From an uncultured Gammaproteobacteria bacterium (GTDB lineage: Bacteria; Pseudomonadota; Gammaproteobacteria; Arenicellales; Poriferihabitantaceae): a DNA stretch of 11,612 nucleotides. Both the position numbers and the translations under genes were made by a program. Below, in pieces: positions 1 to 4,953 of the stretch. Positions within the stretch are counted from its first letter, which is position 1, and each line of letters begins with the position of its first letter. The stretch lies in NCBI GenBank assembly GCA_938021685.1, contig CALIFM010000273.1, forward strand, positions 1 through 11,612, in the 5' to 3' direction. Below the pieces are notes generated by a model. The model searched no databases, was not told the DNA's origin, and saw nothing but the letters and a program-made list of their open reading frames with translations.

Positions 1-1
1 T

Positions 2-61
2 TATACGAACGTGCAGCAAATTAAAGGCTATCAAGCTATAACCTACAAACTTAAGAAGTGA
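2..61 (+). CDS. Possible 3' end of a gene cut by the left window edge
   Basis: Frame 2 is open from the window edge to a TGA at 59-61 and reads YTNVQQIKGYQAITYKLKK. The composition is protein-like, but 19 codons prove nothing, and frame 1 also gives a short open stretch ending at TAA 22-24. If real, it would be the C-terminus of a plus-strand gene converging on the 96-aa orphan. No family is recognised. Confidence 0.2.
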   Translation, partial: YTNVQQIKGYQAITYKLKK

Positions 62-79
62 TTTAGAATAAAAAATTCA

Positions 80-370
80 CTAATTGCATTTCCAGCACTC
101 TCCACTATCGCATGGATAGTAATATTCCTTACAAATTGGGCAGGGCTGTGCGTCACCCAAAGGCTTGTATGGAGCCCAGCCTTGCCTTAAATAATATATA
201 GACATTGCCTCTTCCCAAGTCGATGCTTCAAATGCGTAAAGCATTAATATTCTATCAGTGTCCCAAGCGTTAAAATTAGGCTCAGTCCCTTTAATCAACA
301 TACGATCAAGAGAATCGCTCTGGTTTACCCACACAGAATACTTATTCATGTTCATACCGCCAAAAATCAC
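80..370 (-). CDS. Small Cys-rich orphan protein with a C-terminal zinc-ribbon-like tail
   Basis: An intact reading frame of 96 codons with no recognised family. The N-terminal two thirds is a soluble, acidic and aromatic-rich segment with no signal peptide or membrane helix. The last 20 residues hold four cysteines in the pattern CPIC...C...CWKC, which resembles a small zinc ribbon. The longest frame starts at GTG 370, preceded by a GGGA element. In-frame ATGs at 355 (MNMNKY) and 349 (MNKY) are at least as likely as starts. It lies in the accessory part of the window, apart from any operon, and is the only gene there with no visible lesion. The zinc-binding role is inferred from the cysteine spacing alone; the biological function is unknown. 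Confidence 0.6.
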   Translation of the reverse strand: MIFGGMNMNKYSVWVNQSDSLDRMLIKGTEPNFNAWDTDRILMLYAFEASTWEEAMSIYYLRQGWAPYKPLGDAQPCPICKEYYYPCDSGECWKCN

Positions 371-393
371 ACCGTCGTTCCCGGCTAAAAAGC

Positions 394-455
394 CCTAACG
401 CAATTCTTAGCCCTACTATACTCCAACTGAGCAGGTGGCGCCTCTTGAGTTAACG
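394..455. other. Imperfect hairpin resembling a degenerate integron attC site
   Basis: The left arm CTAACGCAA and right arm TTGAGTTAAC form two short paired boxes (TAAC/GTTA, then CAA/TTG) separated by a one-base mismatch. Further in, GCC pairs with GGC and CTACT pairs imperfectly with AGCAG. The invariant AAC and GTT triplets of attC are present, and the left arm resembles the usual CTAAC...AATTC start. The outer bases do not match the RYYYAAC and GTTRRRY consensus fully. No integrase or second site is visible, so this is only a candidate. Confidence 0.22.
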
Positions 456-492
456 ATGAACGAAAACCTCTCTTATGCAATTAATTGATGTT

Positions 493-603
493 ATGTATAC
501 AATACTCAAATTATTAATACTGCTCTTCTGGCTCACAAACAGTCTGAACGCCGCCGAGATCATCGGCAAAGTCAGCAACATAAATGGCGGAGGTACTTCC
601 TGA
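493..603 (+). pseudogene. 5' remnant of a secreted thermonuclease-like (SNase family) gene
   Basis: This 36-codon frame begins at ATG 493. It has a short N-region (MYTILK), a hydrophobic core (LLILLFWL), a signal-peptidase-like site after NAA, and then EIIGKVSNINGGGT. SNase-fold proteins typically start their mature part with a strand of the type GKV..I.DGDT, which this resembles. The frame stops at TGA 601-603, where a central SNase domain of about 130 residues would be expected. A fragment matching the C-terminal domain of such proteins follows at 826-1046, first in the same frame (frame 1). I therefore read this as the front end of one broken gene. The catalytic Arg/Glu residues are gone, so no nuclease activity is expected. 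The assignment rests on a short motif and the matching tail. Confidence 0.45.
589..594 (+). promoter_or_regulatory. Consensus Shine-Dalgarno for the CWRC-type ORF
   Basis: GGAGGT ends 8 nt before ATG 603. It is the strongest ribosome-binding site seen in the accessory region and fixes the start of the small protein gene at 603. It lies inside the 5' nuclease remnant, whose stop TGA (601-603) overlaps the ATG by one base. Confidence 0.55.
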
Positions 604-854
604 TGAAAGAATATTGCTGCTGGAGATGTGACGAGGTGATGCCGTTTTTAGACGAGTAAGAATGGAAGTTGATATCTCCATTGCTTGACAACGCAATGGG
701 CGCGATCATCAAACATAAAAAGAAACATAATTGTGATATACCAACTGCGAGGCTCAACTGTAAACCCGAAGCCACTAAAGCTTTTGAAAAGCTTACAGGA
801 ATGCCCGGTGTTCATTTTGAAGTAATGTTTCATCATAGGCTGGCAAGACGCTGA
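603..854 (+). pseudogene. Broken small CWRC-motif protein gene with an in-frame TAA
   Basis: The frame reads MKEYCCWRCDEVMPFLDE, then TAA (657-659), then continues in the same frame as EWKLISPLLDN and on to EKLTGMPGVHFEVMFHHRLARR and TGA 852-854. From memory, this matches a common uncharacterised family of about 110-130 residues. Such proteins begin with a YWCWRC-type motif followed by LDE, have a helical middle with an EKLTG motif, continue with an HHR motif, and end in a CxxCG...CxxCG zinc ribbon. Here the terminal zinc ribbon is missing, because the sequence switches into the nuclease tail just after HHR. One nonsense change (for example GAA or CAA to TAA) and a lost 3' end make it a pseudogene. 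Restart at TTG 669 is possible but would lack the CWRC motif. Function of the family is unknown. Confidence 0.6.
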
Positions 855-1046
855 GCAAGCCATAGCAGCTACAGGCGGCGACTGCGTTATTAAAGGCAAT
901 ATCAACGCAAGGGCGACTGTATCTATCACACACCCTGGGGCAGCAAGTCTTACAAGCGCGCCAAGATCAACACCAGCAAAGGTGAGAAATGATTTTGCAA
1001 TGAAGCTGAGGCATTAGCCGCTGGATAGCGCGCGCCTTACAGGTAA
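826..1046 (+). pseudogene. 3' remnant of the thermonuclease-like gene: 'sunset'-type C-terminal domain
   Basis: Frame 1 reads GWQDAEQAIAATGG and DCVIKGNINA up to about 909. One base is then missing, and frame 0 from 912 continues GDCIYHTPWGSKSYKRAK, INTSKGEK-stop-FCNEAEA, LAAG-stop-RAPYR and TAA 1044-1046. This is the short CxIKGN...G..IYH.P...Y...I..SKGE.WFC.EAEA.AAGWR domain (called 'sunset' in protein databases) often found at the end of SNase-like secreted proteins. Both stops (TGA 990-992 and TAG 1026-1028) sit exactly where the family has Trp, so each is one G-to-A change from TGG. With one frameshift and two nonsense changes the gene is dead. The domain call is from motif recall and is the best supported part of this broken locus. 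Confidence 0.7.
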
Positions 1047-1055
1047 GGGTTTTTT
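1035..1055 (+). terminator. Likely rho-independent terminator of the nuclease remnant
   Basis: CCTTAC and GTAAGG form a perfect inverted repeat around AG (in practice a 5-bp stem with a 4-nt loop), followed by G and six T residues at 1050-1055. It overlaps the stop codon of the sunset remnant, which fits the 3' end of a former transcription unit. The stem is short, so strength is uncertain. Confidence 0.45.
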
Positions 1056-1139
1056 ACTGGAAATTCACCGATAAGGCGGTACATTAGCGGTACAGTCCTT
1101 AGTCTTGAAAAGTATGTGATCTGTAAGTCTTTGATTTAA

Positions 1140-1197
1140 TGGTGGCTATGGGTGGATTCGAACCACCGACCCCATCATTATGAGTGATGTGCTCTAA
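1140..1197 (-). repeat. 58-bp duplicate of the tRNA-Met 3' portion (att-like site)
   Basis: This segment is identical base for base to 3830-3887, that is nucleotides 20-77 of the intact tRNA-Met, from the D-loop through the anticodon arm, T arm, acceptor strand and CCA. Identity ends abruptly on both sides. The 5' part of a tRNA is not rebuilt on the right side, so this copy cannot fold into a tRNA. A same-orientation copy of a tRNA 3' end is the standard footprint of a tyrosine-recombinase element inserted at a tRNA gene. I interpret 1140-1197 and 3830-3887 as paired attachment cores, or as a core between stacked islands. Confidence 0.8.
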
Positions 1198-1321
1198 AGG
1201 ATTCATTAGAATTGATGCCACAATCGTACTCCGCGGCGCGAAATCGCTTGCTTAGATTTTGCAGCTGCCGTTTGGTGTGCTGGCTTCTTTGTGGGGTTTT
1301 GAAGTCTGCTTTTGCTGGCGT

Positions 1322-1361
1322 TGATTTGCCGAAGAAAGTTGCAAGCTTCTCCGGCAAATCA
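1322..1361 (-). other. Long inverted repeat just downstream of the glycosyltransferase gene
   Basis: TGATTTGCCG (1322-1331) and CGGCAAATCA (1352-1361) are perfect 10-bp arms. After one mismatch, AGAA and TTCT extend the stem by four pairs. The repeat begins 9 bp beyond the restored stop of the glycosyltransferase gene (1370-1372) in its direction of transcription. No T-run follows on that strand, so it is not a textbook terminator. It may be an mRNA 3'-end stabiliser or a protein-binding inverted repeat. Confidence 0.4.
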
Positions 1362-1369
1362 GTGTATTG

Positions 1370-2531
1370 CTAGATTTGCAATTCCTTTGTAAACGCCTCA
1401 AACTGTTCTTTATCAAGCAAGTCGGTGGTGGGCTTGAGTTTGTCTAGCGACCAAGGCACGTCTGCCCAGTGTGAGGGGATCCGCACGTCGAGGTGGTCGG
1501 TGTTGATTAGCTCGCCGTCGTATACTTTGCCCTTTGGTTTCGTAAAACTCTTTGAAGTAACCGTGCAGGCGTTCTAGCGAATAGTCTTCACGGGTGAATT
1601 GTTCAGGGTTGTCAAGAATGCCATCACCAAAGCGCTCACGCGCTTCAAGCAAGGTCAAATGTGCGTCATCATAAGACTCAAAGATCACGGAATTGTCTTT
1701 TGTTAGATAATCCTTACCGCCGCCGCGTAAGCCGTCATAACAAACCACCGGTAGGTGGCAGCACAAGGCTTCTGAGATAACGCGTGAATCGCCCTCGCCG
1801 TAAGTAAAAAAACGTGTTTTTATTTGAGTTGAAAACAGCATGAACACTTTGCTCATGTTATAAAACTTGATCAATTGTGCTTGGTTCATGCCAATATCAA
1901 GCTCAGGGTGCAAGTAAAGAAAGGCAATTTGCTCCTGTTCCTTGATTGAAAAAGTTTTATAGAAGCGCTCCGCCAATGACGAATCAACGCCGGCTTTCAT
2001 TTTTTTCTGTGATGGTACGATCAGCAGAAACGTGGCTTCAGGGTCAATTTCCAGTACTTTCTTGATGGAATCAAGCAAAGCAGGGTAGTTTTTAAACTGT
2101 ACATCACGACCAACGGTGACATAGTCCCAGACTTTGTGCTGGCTTTTGTCTTTGCTGGGCTTACGAAAAGTCGCCGGTATGAAGTTACGGCAGTTAAGCG
2201 GGATACGGTGGATCGTAGGACTTAGATTGGGCAGCGTTGATTCAACCGACAATACAAAGTCAACGTAATTGGATGCAAATGGCACCTTGTCCATCTGATA
2301 CCGAAACTGATAGCCGCCAAAGTGGATGCCGATAAAGTACCTTTTCGATATTTTATCGAGGTATTCTTTTTGATAACCAACCGGGTCAACATCTATTTCT
2401 TTGTTTCGCCCAGGAAGGCGCTCGGCCAAATTTCGGCGAATGCGCCCACCAGTAAAAAATCGCCACTCCTTGTGGCTAAAAATGATAATCCCTTTGGTTT
2501 CGCCCTCAGGGTGTTTGAATATGTGTGCCAT
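1370..2531 (-). pseudogene. GT4-like glycosyltransferase gene with a single-base frameshift near the 3' end
   Basis: The uninterrupted frame runs from ATG 2531 (CAGGA ribosome-binding site 7 nt upstream) to a stop at 1413. Its last ~38 residues are an Arg/His/Pro-rich out-of-frame tail. Dropping one G from the GGG at 1530-1532 restores GKVYDGELINTDHLDV... through KELQI and a stop at 1370-1372, giving 386 residues. The C-terminal half has a Rossmann-like VTVGRDVQFKNYPALL opening (~138-153) and an E-x7-E motif in GEGDSRVISEAL (E246 and E254), typical of nucleotide-sugar-binding retaining GT-B enzymes. No signal peptide or membrane helix is evident, so a cytosolic transferase acting on a glycan precursor is likely; the sugar and acceptor are unknown. 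It lies downstream of a broken FkbM methyltransferase gene on the same strand, a common glycan-modification pairing. Because only the last 53 residues change, partial function is possible, and a sequencing error is an alternative. Confidence 0.75.
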
Positions 2532-2574
2532 GAGTTATCCTGCTCAGTAGTTCGGTGTGAATCTTGTATTCATC

Positions 2575-2591
2575 CGGGCTTGTTTAGCCCG
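2575..2591 (-). other. Small perfect hairpin between the methyltransferase and glycosyltransferase genes
   Basis: CGGGCT, a 5-nt loop and AGCCCG form a perfect 6-bp stem in the 206-bp gap. Neither strand has a T-run after it. It sits in the leader of the glycosyltransferase gene, so weak termination or mRNA structure are the options. The rest of the gap holds nothing I can assign. Confidence 0.25.
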
Positions 2592-2737
2592 ATTGCTTGA
2601 GTACAGCACCGTGGTTGTTAACAAGGGGTAGGTTTGTTGCCGTGAATGGCTGGCCTCGTAAAGTTTAGGTGTGACGAATGCCTACCACACAACTTTGCGG
2701 CGCTAAGAGTATTAAGTCGCAGTAAGGGTTCAAGCGG

Positions 2738-3541
2738 TTAGCTAATTCGTTCAGCTCGAATCCAATGGTCCGCCCATTCTTCGCCTTTAACGCCAAGTTT
2801 GTTAGACTCTGTGACGGTATAACCGTTTTTCTCTAGGGTTTCAATCACGTGCTTTTTAGTTCTAAAGTGATCCCCGTGTCCTCGGTCTGCCCTGAAGTCA
2901 TGGCATTCAATAGCAAAGCGCTTTATTTTTGAAAAGTCTTCGATGCTATCAAGCACGGCAATTTCAGAACCTTCAATGTTCATTTTGAACATATCGACCT
3001 GATCAATGTTGTATTTCTTCTTCAGCTCTTTCCACGGTAAACCAAAGGTTTCAATGTAACCTTTGGTTGAGTCGCCCACCGACGAGTATTTGTATTGGCT
3101 TGCCAAAAATATCGATTCCTGGTCAGAAACCGCGAATGGGCAAGCGGTATACTTTCCGGTGCTGTCTAGGCGACTCAGTGTGTTTGCCAAGCACTAATAG
3201 ACTGATGGCAATATTTCAAATCCGAAGTAGTTGATGCCCGAGGCTTCGTTAGCTAAAAATGCCGCTTCTTCACCGTAGCCTGCTCCAAGGTCAACGACTA
3301 CGTCGCCTGTTTTTGGTTGATAGCCATTGAAATAAATTTCACGGCATTTCCACAAGTGCTCTCTACGATCAACAAGGTCATGTCGATATTTAACGAACAC
3401 TTTTTTGTTGTACAAGGAGTAATAGTACATGCCCGTCGATCGGTCAAATTTAACCGTCAGTAGTCTTTCAGAGGTGCGGGAAAGTTTAAGTAATATTCTC
3501 TGGAAAAGACTAATTTCTCTTGGTTTTCTTGGGTTTAACAT
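2738..3541 (-). pseudogene. FkbM-family methyltransferase gene interrupted by an in-frame TAG
   Basis: One reading frame of 267 codons from ATG 3541 to TAA 2738-2740 is broken only by TAG at 3194-3196, between ...FGFEILPSVY and CLANTLSRLD. There is no frameshift. The SAM-binding motif I is VVVDLGAGYGEE (residues 81-92). The FkbM-typical block VDMFKMNIEGSE lies after the stop. The family methylates hydroxyl groups on sugars or other small acceptors, using S-adenosylmethionine, in glycan and natural-product pathways; the acceptor here is unknown. The truncated 115-aa N-terminal product would lack the second half of the fold. Restart at TTG 3190 would lack motif I. No good ribosome-binding site is seen before 3541. 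It may have formed a unit with the glycosyltransferase gene downstream. A tRNA suppressor or sequencing error could rescue it, but decay is likelier given the lesions in the neighbours. Confidence 0.75.
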
Positions 3542-3829
3542 ACAATATACCGAATTATTTTTCGAGTGTTAATGATGAATGTGAGTATTATAGGTATAAA
3601 TGGCGCGCAAGAACATGAAAACTCGAATTCATTTTCTTTGTGGGTTACAGTAAGCTCGACCTAAATGGAATAGAATTTGTTGTCTGTATTGCCTACGAAT
3701 CTGGGAGCTTGCGGAGTTTATTTGTTTTCTAATCTTTGTTCCGCGAAAAGCGCGCATTAGCAGCGATCGGCAAAACAAACTTTAGAACACCGAGCCGGAC
3801 TCAAAGACAAAATGACACGTTTATATATC
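3542..3829. other. Gene-free spacer between the FkbM remnant and the tRNA-Met 3' end
   Basis: This AT-rich stretch shows no convincing gene. A 29-codon plus-strand frame from ATG 3573 (MNVSIIGINGAQEHE...) looks protein-like but is too short to call and meets no recognised family. No integrase, excisionase or clear terminator for the tRNA is visible. If the DNA to the left was inserted at the tRNA 3' end, this is the element's right edge. Confidence 0.35.
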
Positions 3830-3906
3830 TGGTGGCTATGGGTGGATTCGAACCACCGACCCCATCATTATGAGTGATGTGCTCTAACCAGCTGAGCTAC
3901 ATAGCC
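3830..3906 (-). tRNA. tRNA-Met (CAT), elongator type
   Basis: The 77-nt minus-strand sequence folds as a complete tRNA. Acceptor strands GGCTATG and CATAGCC pair, the D stem is GCTC/GAGC, the anticodon stem is CATCA/TGATG with loop CTCATAA (anticodon CAT), and the T stem is GGTGG/CCACC with TTCGAAT. CCA is encoded. It closely resembles the elongator tRNA-Met of Escherichia coli, which also favours Met over a lysidine-modified Ile tRNA with the same anticodon. Its 3' 58 nt are repeated at 1140-1197, marking it as an integration target that stayed intact. It is transcribed divergently from gluQ. Confidence 0.95.
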
Positions 3907-3919
3907 AAAGGGGAGGCGG

Positions 3920-3948
3920 ACGATAACCGAATCGCTGAATATTGGCAA
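3920..3948 (-). promoter_or_regulatory. Sigma70-type promoter of tRNA-Met
   Basis: On the minus strand, TTGCCA (3943-3948) and TATCGT (3920-3925) are separated by exactly 17 bp. A C-rich discriminator of the kind found at growth-rate-regulated stable RNA promoters follows, and the tRNA begins 13 nt beyond the -10. The position and spacing are what a short-leader tRNA promoter needs. Stringent control is inferred from the discriminator. Confidence 0.65.
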
Positions 3949-3981
3949 GGGCTTCGGGCTTATTTTGTGGCATTTCACGCG

Positions 3982-4010
3982 TTGTGATCAATCAATGCTA
4001 AGCTTAACAT
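3982..4010 (+). promoter_or_regulatory. Candidate gluQ promoter
   Basis: TTGTGA (3982-3987) and TAACAT (4005-4010) have a 17-bp spacer, with four of six consensus bases in each box. The -10 abuts ATG 4011. If it is used, transcription would begin inside the longest gluQ frame, arguing for a downstream start codon. This is a moderate match only. Confidence 0.35.
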
Positions 4011-4946
4011 ATGATTCCGTTTGCTTTGTCATTACGCAATAAGCTGCTTGATGCGGTGCAGTGTTTGGATGGTCAAGTTGTGCGCGGACGTTATGCCCCA
4101 AGCCCCAGTGGGCCATTGCATCTAGGTAATATTCAATCAGCTTTGCTAGCCTGGTTGCAAGCGCGCTTGGTAGGTGGGCAGATTGCATTACGCATTGATG
4201 ATTTAGACACCCCGCGAGTTAAGACAGGCAGTGCAGCACAGATGCAAGATGACTTAGCTTGGCTTGGCTTTGACTGGGATGGCCCGGTGATTTATCAGTC
4301 GGCACGCTTGGGTGAATATGAAGCGGCGTTTGAGCGCTTGCAACAGGCAGAGAAAATTTACCCTTGTCGTTGTTCACGAGCGGAAATTCTCAGTGCTGCT
4401 AGTGCCCCGCATGAAGCCGGTGCGACAGTGCGCTACCCTGGCACTTGCCGCCAATTAGGTCTTAATCATTTTGATGCTGCCCAGACATTGGCTTGGCGCT
4501 TTAATTTGCCTGATGAAGAAGTAGTACTGAAGGACAGTTTAGCTGGCCCGTTTAGCCAACAATTGCAACAAGAAGTGGGCGACGTGGTGGTTAAGCGTAA
4601 AGATGGCTTATTCGCCTATCAATTAGCCACAGTGGTGGATGACATCGACCTTGGCATTACTGATGTAGTGCGAGGCGAAGACTTACTTGACTCCGCGCCG
4701 CGTCAAGTTGCTTTATTTGAAGCCTTGGGTCATGCCGCACCGCGCTTTTGGCATGGGCCGCTTAAGCTAGATGCACAAGGTCAGCGTATGGCTAAACGTA
4801 ATGGTAGTGACTCCATCGCACCGCTACGCCAGCAGGGCATAAGTGCGCCTAGTATTATTGGCTTGTTAGCCTATGAAATGGGGTTAATTGGGGAAAATGA
4901 ATCATTATCACCACAGGCTGTATTGCAAAAACTAAAAGAGAATTAA
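4011..4946 (+). CDS. gluQ: Glutamyl-Q tRNA(Asp) synthetase
   Basis: A stand-alone paralogue of the glutamyl-tRNA synthetase catalytic core. It activates glutamate with ATP and attaches it to queuosine at the wobble position of tRNA-Asp, in the cytoplasm. With the 311-residue frame, the HIGH-type motif is PSGPLHLGN (32-40), the KMSKS-type loop is RMAKRNG (259-265), and the zinc ligands match those known in the family: C119, C121, Y142 and C146. The anticodon-binding domain of GltX is absent, as expected. The ATG 4011 start adds about 18 residues before GRYAPSPSG compared with E. coli. GTG 4080, with a GGATGG element upstream, gives an end close to the usual one and fits the candidate promoter better. 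In many gammaproteobacteria gluQ follows dksA; here it stands alone, divergent from tRNA-Met and converging on an oxygenase gene 7 bp away. Confidence 0.95.
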   Translation: MIPFALSLRNKLLDAVQCLDGQVVRGRYAPSPSGPLHLGNIQSALLAWLQARLVGGQIALRIDDLDTPRVKTGSAAQMQDDLAWLGFDWDGPVIYQSARLGEYEAAFERLQQAEKIYPCRCSRAEILSAASAPHEAGATVRYPGTCRQLGLNHFDAAQTLAWRFNLPDEEVVLKDSLAGPFSQQLQQEVGDVVVKRKDGLFAYQLATVVDDIDLGITDVVRGEDLLDSAPRQVALFEALGHAAPRFWHGPLKLDAQGQRMAKRNGSDSIAPLRQQGISAPSIIGLLAYEMGLIGENESLSPQAVLQKLKEN

Positions 4947-4953
4947 TGGTGGG

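Noticed and set aside
55..90. Possible terminator of the 96-aa gene (AGTGA...TCACT)
   Set aside because: The arms are short, imperfect and overlap the stop codon. The T-run lies in the loop rather than after the stem.
648..929. Minus-strand 93-codon frame opposite the broken accessory genes
   Set aside because: It runs antisense to the CWRC-type and sunset remnants, whose plus-strand motifs explain the DNA. No ribosome-binding site or family is seen.
1..1140. CRISPR array or toxin-antitoxin pair in the accessory region
   Set aside because: No regularly spaced repeats are present. No recognised toxin or antitoxin fold or two-gene overlap is visible; the TGATG overlap at 601-605 belongs to gene remnants.
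2322..2600. Plus-strand 92-codon frame over the glycosyltransferase start
   Set aside because: Antisense to the glycosyltransferase N-terminus and its leader; no recognisable motif.
603..3541. Stop-codon reassignment or programmed recoding as an explanation for in-frame stops
   Set aside because: TAA, TAG and TGA are all involved, frameshifts also occur, and intact genes in the same window use these stops normally. Gene decay is simpler.
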